From Mollicutes bacterium (GTDB taxonomy: Bacteria; Bacillota_I; Bacilli_A; Izemoplasmatales; Izemoplasmataceae): a stretch of 28,576 bases of DNA. Numbering within the stretch: position 1 is the first letter of the stretch; every line of letters begins with the position of its first letter. This document shows, one piece after another, positions 1 through 6,686 of this stretch. Position numbers and translations under genes: made by a program. The notes under the pieces were generated by a model. The model was not told the DNA's origin, ran no database searches, and saw nothing but the letters and a program-made list of their open reading frames with translations. Location: positions 1-28,576 of the forward strand of contig PUMO01000174.1 of NCBI GenBank assembly GCA_003551405.1. Direction: 5' to 3'.

Positions 1-16
1 ATAATCTTGCAATAAA

Positions 17-51
17 AAAGTCATTTCCCTTAAGGACTGGGAAATGACTTT
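17..51. terminator. Bidirectional rho-independent terminator
   Basis: A 12-bp perfect stem (18-29 with 39-50, arms AAGTCATTTCCC and GGGAAATGACTT) has a 9-base loop and A-rich/T-rich flanks on both sides. It lies just past the stop of the minus-strand PfpI gene and would end that transcript. It could equally end a plus-strand transcript entering from the left. Confidence 0.85.
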
Positions 52-55
52 GTTT

Positions 56-562
56 TTATTTTAGCGCTTTAATGATTGCTTGTGCAAATACAGGAAGGTC
101 TTTTGGGGTTCTTGAGGTGATGATATTACCATCTGTAACCACCGCTTGATCAACAAATGTGGCTCCGGCATTTTCAAGATCAACTTTGAGTGTGTGAAAA
201 CCAGTCATGGTTCTCCTGCTTAAGTCGATACTGGAAATTAGTAACCATGCGCCATGACAAATCGCAGCGATCGGTTTATTCTGTGCATTAATCGCATTTG
301 TAAAGGCGATGGTATCGGCATTACGGCGCATGTAATCAGGAGAAAAGCCACCAGGAATAATGAGCGCATCATAATCTTTCGCGTTCACCTCGCTGCTTGC
401 CTTGTCACTGGTTGAGGGTAGGCCGTTTTTGCTTTTGTAGGTTTCGCCGGCTTTTGAGCCAATGAGATCCACCTCGAAGCCTGCTTCTTGCATACGAAAA
501 TAGGGGTAGAGCAACTCTTTATCGTCATAATAATTTTCCAACAAAATTGCAATGCGTTTCAT
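56..562 (-). CDS. DJ-1/PfpI family protein (protease/deglycase-like, type 1 glutamine amidotransferase fold)
   Basis: A 168-residue cytoplasmic protein of the DJ-1/PfpI superfamily, whose members act as protein or nucleotide deglycases, peptidases or stress chaperones. The nucleophile elbow AAICHGAW places the catalytic Cys at 102 followed by His103. An upstream acidic residue near Glu16 in DDKELLYPYFR and the strand ALIIPGGFSPDY match the PfpI subgroup, and the length is typical. I chose the ATG at 560-562, giving MKRIAILLEN, because AGGAGG sits 4-9 bases upstream; a longer open frame to 634 has no ribosome site and adds residues foreign to the family. A -10 like TATAAT lies at 594-599 (minus strand). 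It is probably monocistronic. The substrate cannot be told from sequence. Confidence 0.9.
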   Translation of the reverse strand: MKRIAILLENYYDDKELLYPYFRMQEAGFEVDLIGSKAGETYKSKNGLPSTSDKASSEVNAKDYDALIIPGGFSPDYMRRNADTIAFTNAINAQNKPIAAICHGAWLLISSIDLSRRTMTGFHTLKVDLENAGATFVDQAVVTDGNIITSRTPKDLPVFAQAIIKALK

Positions 563-576
563 ATGTAGCCTCCTAA

Positions 577-599
577 GTAAACGATTTACACTCATTATA
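577..599 (-). promoter_or_regulatory. Putative promoter -10 and overlapping palindrome for the PfpI gene
   Basis: On the minus strand TATAAT occupies 599-594. Between it and the ribosome site is the palindrome GTAAA-CGA-TTTAC (577-589), placed where transcription would start. No good -35 is visible. A repressor site is possible but unproven. Confidence 0.35.
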
Positions 600-634
600 A
601 TCGATTCATGGCTAAAAAGTAAAAAGTTGTACAT

Positions 635-1306
635 TCACGCCAAATGTTCGATGACATCCGCGTAAGCTTGCAATGCTTTCTTACCATCTTCACTTAATGC
701 ATAGACACCGCGTGAAACGCGTACAAACCATGCATAATGGTTATCTTGTAGCACACGCGTTGTTTTCATCTCCCCCGTATAATCAACAATATCTTTTAAA
801 GGTTTCTCTCCATCTTTTAAAAAGTATGCAATGCGCAAAGCGAGCTCACGGTATGAAGTGATGATTTTAGTGCGTGTCACGCCCCCTTCATTGATAGCCG
901 TTTGTCTTAAAAGGAACTCCTTTTCAAGTTTTCGCCTTTTCTTTGCATCTTTTCTTGGTGTAGGAAGGGCTGGGTCCACCAAAAATGTGATATGGTCATT
1001 GTCAACATCCACCAGCATTAATCCCAGGCCCAATCGCTTGGTAATGGTTTGTTTTTCTTTAAAGGTTTTTGAACGCAAGGTTTTTTCAGTAGGTTTTGGA
1101 ATGGCTAAGTATACATAATCGGATAATTTTTGTCTCTCACTGCCTTGATAAATGAGTGAAATGGAAAAACTGGTTTTCATTTCTACAAGCAGTGTTTTAT
1201 TGTCCTTTTTTGCCATGATATCGACACTGTTGACTTCCGCTTTAACGCTAAATCCCAGTGCATTCAATTGCTTTTTGATTACCGGAAACATTGCGGTTTC
1301 TTGCAT
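635..1306 (-). CDS. DUF2161-type PD-(D/E)XK phosphodiesterase-like protein
   Basis: A 223-residue cytoplasmic protein. The N-terminal half (about residues 1-120) has the pattern I know from DUF2161: an opening like MQETAMFPVIKKQLNALGF, then VDIMAKKDNKTLLVEMKTSFS, which supplies the Asp and Glu-x-Lys of a PD-(D/E)XK nuclease core, and then a stretch ending DYVYLAIPKP. The C-terminal part (about 130-223) is basic and ends in a winged-helix-like segment (GVYALSEDGKKAL) that could bind DNA. The ATG at 1304-1306 is preceded by GGAGGG at 1315-1320. Neighbouring genes do not reveal a partner. The nuclease fold is well supported; the biological role is not known. Confidence 0.75.
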   Translation of the reverse strand: MQETAMFPVIKKQLNALGFSVKAEVNSVDIMAKKDNKTLLVEMKTSFSISLIYQGSERQKLSDYVYLAIPKPTEKTLRSKTFKEKQTITKRLGLGLMLVDVDNDHITFLVDPALPTPRKDAKKRRKLEKEFLLRQTAINEGGVTRTKIITSYRELALRIAYFLKDGEKPLKDIVDYTGEMKTTRVLQDNHYAWFVRVSRGVYALSEDGKKALQAYADVIEHLA

Positions 1307-1374
1307 GTGTCAACCCTCCATCCATTTGGTTTATTCTACCATGTTCCTAAGTGGGTGCAAGCGCAATCCCATAA

Positions 1375-1402
1375 TTGCACGTGTCAATATGTCTTGTATA
1401 AT
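1375..1402 (+). promoter_or_regulatory. Putative sigma-A promoter
   Basis: A consensus -10 TATAAT (1397-1402) follows a weak -35 TTGCAC (1375-1380) with a 16-base spacer, 37 bases before the GTG start at 1439. Confidence 0.5.
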
Positions 1403-1438
1403 GACAGTGCATATAAAAACTGTTTTAGGAGGGGGTTT

Positions 1439-1850
1439 GTGGATAAGTCAAACCCAATTGTGGCGTTTTTAGAGGGTGAATGGCAATGTGAAACAGTGCG
1501 CGTATGTGACGGAGAAATTTCTAAAAATTCGTATGAAGAAACCATGCGTAAAATTGATGAGCATACACTTGAAAAAGACAGCCTACGGTATTATGAATGG
1601 GAAGGATTTAACCAAACCAATGGAACGTTCCTTAGAAGATGGCACCGTCACATTGGTCCAGGATGCTTTTGTGGCCACAGGGACGCTTAAAGGCAATGTA
1701 GTGAATTTATCAGGAAAAACTGAGGATAACACGCATCATATGTTAAAGATGGTGCTCATGGACAATGTGTTTATCTACCATTCAGAAGTGTGGAAAAAGG
1801 ATATGATTGTGGACACGCAATGGGCACATGTACGTCGTTTGAAAGAATGA
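1439..1850 (+). pseudogene. Small lipocalin/DUF1579-like protein gene with an internal frameshift
   Basis: The gene appears to start at GTG 1439, six bases after AGGAGG (1427-1432), in the frame that reads MDKSNPIVAFLEGEWQCETV and on to about YYEWEGF. That frame closes at 1690. The sensible continuation (SLEDGTVTLVQDAFVATG, then HSEVWKKDMIVDTQWAHV) lies one frame over and ends at TGA 1848-1850. The switch falls between about 1598 and 1640. Together the halves give about 136 residues, a short beta-strand-rich protein with an initial GEW motif, like DUF1579 or fatty-acid-binding-protein-like barrels; that family call is tentative. An ATG at 1476 in the second frame could express a 124-residue product, but its first 40 residues look like out-of-frame sequence. 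Either a real pseudogene or a sequencing indel. Confidence 0.6.
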
Positions 1851-1902
1851 ACTTTCTTTTTTTATAAAACTAAGCCATTTAATTATAATTTTTACAAAAT
1901 GC

Positions 1903-1931
1903 TTTATTCATTGTTGTGTCATTGTTATGAT
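1903..1931 (+). promoter_or_regulatory. Possible promoter of the flavodoxin gene
   Basis: TTTATT (1903-1908), 17 bases, then TATGAT (1926-1931), 60 bases before the flavodoxin ATG. The -35 is weak. Confidence 0.35.
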
Positions 1932-1990
1932 GACGGTGTAGAAACAATCATGTTTCCACCAAATCATAAATTTCTTAGGAGGATTTTTTG

Positions 1991-2413
1991 ATGAATGTAC
2001 TTATTGTATATGGGAGCACAACAGGCAATACAGAATCCGTTGCGGAAATGATTAAAGAACATATTGCACATGATGCAGAAGTTGTGGATGTGACGGAAGT
2101 TGACCTTGAAGCATTGAAGCAAGCAGATTTAGTTTTGTTTGGTGCTTCAACTTGGGATCTTGGCGGCATACAGGAAGATTTTGAAGAATTCATGGAAGAA
2201 CAATTTTCTAAAGACTTACTTGAAGGCAAAGACGTCGCTGTCTTTGGGTGCGGAGATTCTGAATCCTATCCGGATGACTTTGCTACTGCAACGGATCAAA
2301 TTGTTGATGAAGCTAAGAAAAATGGTGCCAACATTGTTGCGGAAACGTTGAAAGTGGATGGCGATGTTGAAGACAATGAAGAGGCCATCATTGAATTTGC
2401 CTTACAGTTTTAA
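1991..2413 (+). CDS. Short-chain flavodoxin
   Basis: A 140-residue acidic FMN protein that carries one or two low-potential electrons in the cytoplasm, usually standing in for ferredoxin. The phosphate-binding loop is clear at the N-terminus (VYGSTTGNTE). The FMN-contacting stretches GASTWDLGG and FGCGDSESYPDDF are in the expected order, and the size is that of short-chain flavodoxins. I took ATG 1991, eight bases after AGGAGG (1977-1982); a TTG three bases earlier is also possible. The gene is a single unit ending at the hairpin 2432-2472. With two hydrogenases nearby it is a plausible electron carrier for them, but that link is inferred from location only. Confidence 0.95.
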   Translation: MNVLIVYGSTTGNTESVAEMIKEHIAHDAEVVDVTEVDLEALKQADLVLFGASTWDLGGIQEDFEEFMEEQFSKDLLEGKDVAVFGCGDSESYPDDFATATDQIVDEAKKNGANIVAETLKVDGDVEDNEEAIIEFALQF

Positions 2414-2431
2414 TCATTAATATTTTCTGAT

Positions 2432-2474
2432 AAAAACGGCCAAACGCCTTTTATAGGTGTTTGGCCGTTTTTTT
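2432..2474. terminator. Strong bidirectional terminator between convergent genes
   Basis: A 17-bp stem (2432-2448 with 2456-2472, core ACGGCCAAACGCC) has a 7-base loop and runs of A and T at its ends. It serves the flavodoxin gene from the left and the ABC permease gene from the right, whose stop codon overlaps it. Confidence 0.95.
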
Positions 2475-3222
2475 ACGTGTATTCGGTATCAGAAGACGTT
2501 TGTAGGCGTTTAAGTAAACTTTCTATTAAAAGCACAATCAAAATAATAATGATGGTCCATGCGAATACATCGGCATATTGGATGTTGATGCGTCCCAAAT
2601 AAAGCATGCGTCCAATGCTGATTTGTGTCTGGGCGATGAATTCTGCCATGACTAAGACTTTAAATCCGAGCCCAACACTTTGGAACAATCCAGTTTTAAT
2701 GTAAGGCAGTGCGAGCGGAAAATAGACATAAAGTAATTTCTTTGATTTGTTGACCGCTTCAATGCGCGTGGCATGAACCAACTGCGTATTGACATTGATC
2801 ACACCATGCGCCGAAGCTTCAAACATAATTGGGAAAATGATGAGAAAACCGATGATATAGACGGCTTGTTGTTGTCCGTATAATATGAGTATGACAACAA
2901 TTAAGGACGCAACAGGCAAACTGCGTAAGCCTGTAACCACTGGACGCAACAACGTATAAACCGTTTTGGAAAAACCGGCAATGACACCTAAAATAATACC
3001 GATGAACAGTGAGGTTGCCAACGATATAAGTAATCGAAATAATGTAAAAAGAATGATTCGATACGTTTCAATTTGGCTTAATAGGGTGGTAAGCGACGCC
3101 CATACATTGGCCGGAAAAGGGAATAAAGTTGCATTATCCACCATGGTTGCTCGGATTTGCCAAATGATGAGTAAAGTACCAAGGGTGATGGTGTATAGAG
3201 TGATCTCTTTAATTTTAGTCAT
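2473..3222 (-). CDS. ABC transporter permease, NitT/TauT (SsuC-like) family
   Basis: A 249-residue inner-membrane permease with about six hydrophobic segments. It belongs to the BPD_transp_1 family used for nitrate, sulfonate, taurine, thiamine precursors and similar small solutes. The cytoplasmic coupling loop that docks to the ATPase is present at about residues 135-170 (EASAHGVINVNTQLVHATRI, then AVNKSKKLLYVYFPLALPYI). It follows and overlaps by 8 bases the gene for its solute-binding lipoprotein, so the two are translated together. No ATPase gene is next to them; the transporter must borrow one from elsewhere. The substrate cannot be assigned. Confidence 0.9.
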   Translation of the reverse strand: MTKIKEITLYTITLGTLLIIWQIRATMVDNATLFPFPANVWASLTTLLSQIETYRIILFTLFRLLISLATSLFIGIILGVIAGFSKTVYTLLRPVVTGLRSLPVASLIVVILILYGQQQAVYIIGFLIIFPIMFEASAHGVINVNTQLVHATRIEAVNKSKKLLYVYFPLALPYIKTGLFQSVGLGFKVLVMAEFIAQTQISIGRMLYLGRINIQYADVFAWTIIIILIVLLIESLLKRLQTSSDTEYT

Positions 3223-4168
3223 CTAAATCGACAGATCGATAAAAGTCATCATCTGGCAGACTTCCACCGATTAAATCTGCTTCAAGTGAAAGAATTTGCT
3301 CAAAAAAGTGTTCCACATCACCGGTGGATTCCGTACTGGTTTGTAACCGGAGGTTGCTTCTGGGGATTGCGTTTTGCATCACAGGTTCTGGAAATGGATA
3401 ATCAAGTGATGCGGCATGCGAGGCCATGGTTTCAGGGTCATCATTTGCAAGGTCAATGGACGCTTTTAACCCATCAAGATAAGTTTTCAGCGCATCATCG
3501 CTCACATCTTCATGAACAAATAGTCCGGCTTGAGGATAGCCTGCTTTGTCAAATGTATCGTACCAAGCGTCTTGCAAATCAATGAATGAAAGGGAGTCAT
3601 CAATTTGTGTCTGTTGAACACTGAGTGCTGGCTCGGCCAGCAATACGATATTTTGTGAATCACTTTGGAGTACCCCTCCAGCAGCGTCCACACTATCAAC
3701 ATAATCAATTGTGGGATGATCATCAAAATCATGGCTATCAAGTAATGTACGCACAATGATATCTGGTACTGAATTTTGTCCGAACAAAGTGATTGTTTCG
3801 CCTTCTAAATCATCGAAATTGTCAATCGTTTTTCCGCTTGCCAAATATAAATTGCCAAAACTTACAACTGCAGCCAATTGATAGGGTGTGCCTGATTGAT
3901 ATAAATTCGCACCCTGATTCGTTGGCGCAAAGATTAAGTCATGACTTTCACTGCCGAAAGCACTGACCAGCATATCCGGCCCAGCAACGACGTCCACTTC
4001 ATATTCGAGAGGTTCAATATAATCGGAGTCAAACTCGATCAATACTTGCGACAGTGATGGTGCGCCATTAGGCGCAATGGCACTTAAGGATTCTTCCTCC
4101 AATTCTGCTTCACATGCTGTAAGCACGCTTAGCGTTAACGCTAACAATAATACAATATATTTTTTCAT
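3215..4168 (-). CDS. NitT/TauT-type ABC transporter substrate-binding lipoprotein
   Basis: A 317-residue precursor with a lipoprotein signal: MKK, a hydrophobic stretch, then the lipobox L16-T-A-C19, so Cys19 would be lipidated and the protein anchored outside the membrane. The rest is acidic and resembles NMT1/SsuA-type binding proteins, with an apo-protein-like SESHDLIFAPTNQGANLYQ segment and a DDLEGETITLFGQNSVPDII segment typical of this cluster. ATG 4168 is preceded by AGGAGG (4175-4180), better than an upstream start at 4186. First gene of a two-gene operon with the permease, divergent from the Crp/Fnr-type gene at 4242, with which it shares a 73-base control region. The ligand is unknown. 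Confidence 0.88.
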   Translation of the reverse strand: MKKYIVLLLALTLSVLTACEAELEEESLSAIAPNGAPSLSQVLIEFDSDYIEPLEYEVDVVAGPDMLVSAFGSESHDLIFAPTNQGANLYQSGTPYQLAAVVSFGNLYLASGKTIDNFDDLEGETITLFGQNSVPDIIVRTLLDSHDFDDHPTIDYVDSVDAAGGVLQSDSQNIVLLAEPALSVQQTQIDDSLSFIDLQDAWYDTFDKAGYPQAGLFVHEDVSDDALKTYLDGLKASIDLANDDPETMASHAASLDYPFPEPVMQNAIPRSNLRLQTSTESTGDVEHFFEQILSLEADLIGGSLPDDDFYRSVDLDD

Positions 4169-4190
4169 TCTACACCTCCTAGTCATTATG

Positions 4191-4201
4191 GTATACTATA
4201 C
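4191..4201. promoter_or_regulatory. Divergent promoter core (palindromic -10 region)
   Basis: GTATA-C-TATAC is an odd-centred perfect palindrome that reads as TATACT on the plus strand (4192-4197) and TATAGT on the minus strand. It could serve as -10 for both the regulator gene and the divergent lipoprotein gene. Matching -35 boxes are weak. Confidence 0.4.
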
Positions 4202-4215
4202 ATGTCGATAATAGG

Positions 4216-4231
4216 TGTAACATATATCACA
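4216..4231. promoter_or_regulatory. CRP/FNR-type operator upstream of the first regulator
   Basis: TGTAA-CATATA-TCACA differs by one base from the TGTGA-N6-TCACA consensus of the CRP/FNR superfamily. It ends next to the ribosome site of the Crp/Fnr gene (ATG 4242) and downstream of the presumed start of transcription, so binding would block expression. It is also placed to act on the divergent ABC operon. A sister site lies at 9058-9073. Confidence 0.6.
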
Positions 4232-4241
4232 GGAGGGTATA

Positions 4242-4841
4242 ATGGAAAAAATTTTTTCGATACCGATGTTTCGCTCGAAAATATCTAAGCCATACCACTA
4301 CCGAGAAAATGAAATTGTTTGTACGGAAAGTAGTTATTGTAGTCAAGTTGGTTTTATTATCAAAGGGGAACTTGAACTTATTCACTACACCCTTCATGGT
4401 GATGAAGTGACGTTGGCGACGCTTAAGGAAAATAATATGTTTGGTGATTTTTTAGTGTTCACTGACCAGCCTTTTTATCCTGGGACCCTTGTTGTAAAAA
4501 AAGCAGCGGTGATTCGTTTTTTAGACCGAGACAAATTAAATGCTTTATTGCGCGAAAGCGAACAGTTTCGCCAATTATTTCTTACCCATATCAGTCAAAA
4601 AGCAATGACGATGAACCGGCAGAATAAATTATTGCTTCAACCGACCATTCGTGAAAAAGTGCATTACTATATAGCCAGAGAAGCCACTACGTATAAACCG
4701 AAAGTTCGTTATAAAAACAAAACGGCCCTAGCAAAAACAATGAATGTTCAAAGACCCTCTTTGGTTAGAGAACTCAAAAAAATGAAGGCCGAAGGCGTCA
4801 TCGATTATGATGCGTCCTATTTATGGTTTGTCCAACGATAA
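4242..4841 (+). CDS. Crp/Fnr-family transcriptional regulator 1
   Basis: A 199-residue regulator. Residues about 15-110 form a cyclic-nucleotide-binding-like beta-barrel (GFIIKGELELIHY, then LKENNMFGDFLVF). Residues about 135-199 form a winged helix with recognition region KTALAKTMNVQRPSLVRELK. The residues needed to hold cAMP are not obvious, and the N-terminal four-cysteine set of iron-sulfur FNR is absent (only Cys27 and Cys33), so the signal is unknown. It resembles the poorly characterised Crp-like regulators of anaerobic Bacillota. The ATG is 4 bases after GGAGGG. An operator-like palindrome directly upstream suggests autoregulation. It stands between an ABC operon and hydrogenase operon 1; control of the hydrogenase is an inference from position. 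Confidence 0.9.
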   Translation: MEKIFSIPMFRSKISKPYHYRENEIVCTESSYCSQVGFIIKGELELIHYTLHGDEVTLATLKENNMFGDFLVFTDQPFYPGTLVVKKAAVIRFLDRDKLNALLRESEQFRQLFLTHISQKAMTMNRQNKLLLQPTIREKVHYYIAREATTYKPKVRYKNKTALAKTMNVQRPSLVRELKKMKAEGVIDYDASYLWFVQR

Positions 4842-4846
4842 TAAGT

Positions 4847-4872
4847 AAGGCTGTGTTACACAGTCTTTTTTT
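4847..4872 (+). terminator. Rho-independent terminator after regulator 1
   Basis: A nine-bp stem (AAGGCTGTG / CACAGTCTT, one G-T pair) with a three-base loop is followed by seven T. It separates the regulator transcript from the hydrogenase operon. Confidence 0.85.
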
Positions 4873-4889
4873 ATGGAGTCTTCAACGGT

Positions 4890-4918
4890 TTGACACATCA
4901 TGTAAGCGCTTCTATACT
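4890..4918 (+). promoter_or_regulatory. Consensus sigma-A promoter of hydrogenase operon 1, with embedded cre-like site
   Basis: TTGACA (4890-4895), exactly 17 bases, then TATACT (4913-4918): close to a perfect housekeeping promoter, 48 bases before the GTG start of the first gene. The spacer holds TGTAAGCGCTTCTA (4901-4914), which fits the CcpA cre consensus at all but one of its fixed positions. CcpA binding here would clash with RNA polymerase, giving catabolite repression. Confidence 0.8.
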
Positions 4919-4965
4919 GAAACATAGGAAAGATTTCAATCATAATATAGAAAAGAGGTGTTTCA

Positions 4966-5421
4966 GTGTTAGAAAGTATTTTAAGCAAATATCCTAAAGA
5001 ACAAGACATGCTGATTGAAATTTTACTCGATGTGCAAAATCAAAAGACTGATCAATATCTAAGCGAAGCGGAAATTGAACAGATTGCATCCTATTTGTCG
5101 CTTCCTACCGCACATGTTAGCAGTGCTGTAAGTTTTTACACATTTTTTTCAACACAAAGGCGCGGCGAACATGTTATTCAGGTGTGTAAGGATGTCCCCT
5201 GCTATCTTAATGATAGCGACAATTTGGTTGATACCATTCAAAAACAACTGGGCATAGGGATGCATGAAACGACTGAAGACGGTATGTTCACATTAGAACC
5301 GACAAGTTGTCTCGGAATATGCGATGGTGCGCCGGCCATGCGGATTGGTGAACACACCTACACCAAGCTAAACAAGGACAGGGTGACGGCACTACTTGCT
5401 GAATATAGGGGGAAACGTTGA
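4966..5421 (+). CDS. hydC: HydC1: NuoE-like [2Fe-2S] subunit of [FeFe] hydrogenase complex 1
   Basis: A 151-residue thioredoxin-like ferredoxin homologous to NuoE, HydC and HndA. The N-terminal helical half contains LPTAHVSSAVSFYTFF. The [2Fe-2S] ligands are Cys74 and Cys79 (VCKDVPC) and Cys115 and Cys119 (SCLGICDGAPAM). It passes electrons between the flavin subunit and the rest of the complex. The start is GTG 4966 behind AGAGGTG. Its stop overlaps the next start (TGATG), so it is translationally coupled to the HydB-like gene. The sequence departs from the usual CxGTAC (here CKDVPC) but keeps all four ligands. Gene symbols vary in this family (hydC, hndA, nuoE). Confidence 0.93.
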   Translation: MLESILSKYPKEQDMLIEILLDVQNQKTDQYLSEAEIEQIASYLSLPTAHVSSAVSFYTFFSTQRRGEHVIQVCKDVPCYLNDSDNLVDTIQKQLGIGMHETTEDGMFTLEPTSCLGICDGAPAMRIGEHTYTKLNKDRVTALLAEYRGKR

Positions 5422-6686
5422 TGGAACAAAAACTACTTACCAAACACATCCCGGGTATGGATCCTATGAATATTCAAGCGTATCTTGATGTGGAAGGCTA
5501 TCAGTCATTTTTTAAGGCATTTAAAACACAGCCGCTTGACATTATCGGTGATATTGAAAAATCCAAATTGCGCGGACGCGGTGGTGCTGCTTTTCCAGTG
5601 CACATCAAAATGATGTCAATGGCTAAACAAAAAGAAACCACACGTTATATCATTTGCAATGCGGATGAAGGTGAACCTGGAAATTTTAAAGATCGTTATT
5701 TGATGGAAAATAATCCACACCAGTTATTGGAAGGCATGTTGATTGCGGCGTATGCAACGCGCGCAAATAAAGGGTACATTTATATACGAGGAGAATTTGA
5801 TACACCCATTAAGATTATGCATGAAGCCATTAGGCAGGCTAAAGCACACGGTTTGCTTGGAACCAACATTCAGGGAAGTGGCTTTGATTTTGATCTTGAA
5901 ATAAGAAGTGGGGCCGGATCATATGTTTGCGGTGAAGAATTTGCGCTGATTGAGTCCATCGAAGGTAAATCCGGGCGCACACGAGTCAAACCCCCTTTCC
6001 CGACTGATGTGGGTCTCTTTGGCAAACCAACACTTATCAATAATGTCGAAACGTTTTCCAATCTTCCATGGATTCTTGCCATGGGAGGTGAGGCGTTTGC
6101 CTCCATTGGGACAGAATCTTCTACAGGCACAAAACTCGTGTCTGTTTCAGGCAATGTAAAACATCCAGGTGTCTATGAAGTGCCCTTTGGCGTCCCGATT
6201 CGTGATGTCATTGATACACTTGGGGGTGGCACACAAAACGCTCAAAAAATTGGCATGGTCCAACTAAGTGGCGCAAGTGGTCCGATCATTCCGGAATATA
6301 TGCTTGATTTGACCATCGATTTTGACCGTTTTGAAGACTTTGATTCTAAAACCGGAGCCGGTGCCATCATTGTCATGGATGATCAAAAAGATATGTTTAA
6401 TATTTTAAAACGGATTTCGGATTTCTTCGAACATGAGTCTTGTGGAAAATGTACACCATGTCGTGAGGGCAATGTCCATATGAGCAAATTGTTGAATAAA
6501 TTCCTGCAAAGCGATGCGACTGAAAAAGATTTGATGAACTTGGAGTCTTTATCGCGCGTCATGCATCAAACGTCATTGTGCGGGCTCGGACAAAGTGCTC
6601 CAACCGCAGTCCTTTCAACACTGAAGTATTTCCGTGACACGTATTTTGACCGGATAGAACATCCGCAAGAAGGGGGGCTTGCTTAA
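5421..6686 (+). CDS. hydB: HydB1: short NuoF-like FMN/NAD(P)H subunit of [FeFe] hydrogenase complex 1
   Basis: A 421-residue flavoprotein that would oxidise NAD(P)H and feed electrons to HydA1. It has the FMN/NADH core: LRGRGGAAFPVHIKM (50-64), CNADEGEPGNFKDR (79-92) and GAGSYVCGEEFALIESIEG (164-182). It also has one [4Fe-4S] site (Cys341, Cys344, Cys347, Cys387). It lacks both the N-terminal thioredoxin-like [2Fe-2S] domain and the C-terminal two-cluster ferredoxin domain found in HydB2 at 9667. The usual FPTGLKW after the glycine loop is changed to FPVHIKM, and GEET to GEEF. The ATG overlaps the previous stop by one base. The missing domains point to a non-bifurcating enzyme using a pyridine nucleotide only; this is inferred, not shown. 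Confidence 0.93.
   Translation: MEQKLLTKHIPGMDPMNIQAYLDVEGYQSFFKAFKTQPLDIIGDIEKSKLRGRGGAAFPVHIKMMSMAKQKETTRYIICNADEGEPGNFKDRYLMENNPHQLLEGMLIAAYATRANKGYIYIRGEFDTPIKIMHEAIRQAKAHGLLGTNIQGSGFDFDLEIRSGAGSYVCGEEFALIESIEGKSGRTRVKPPFPTDVGLFGKPTLINNVETFSNLPWILAMGGEAFASIGTESSTGTKLVSVSGNVKHPGVYEVPFGVPIRDVIDTLGGGTQNAQKIGMVQLSGASGPIIPEYMLDLTIDFDRFEDFDSKTGAGAIIVMDDQKDMFNILKRISDFFEHESCGKCTPCREGNVHMSKLLNKFLQSDATEKDLMNLESLSRVMHQTSLCGLGQSAPTAVLSTLKYFRDTYFDRIEHPQEGGLA

Noticed and set aside
1476..1850. A 124-codon frame taken as an independent gene
   Set aside because: Its first 40 residues look like out-of-frame sequence, while a better start with a strong ribosome site lies at 1439 in the other frame. The two read best as one frameshifted gene.
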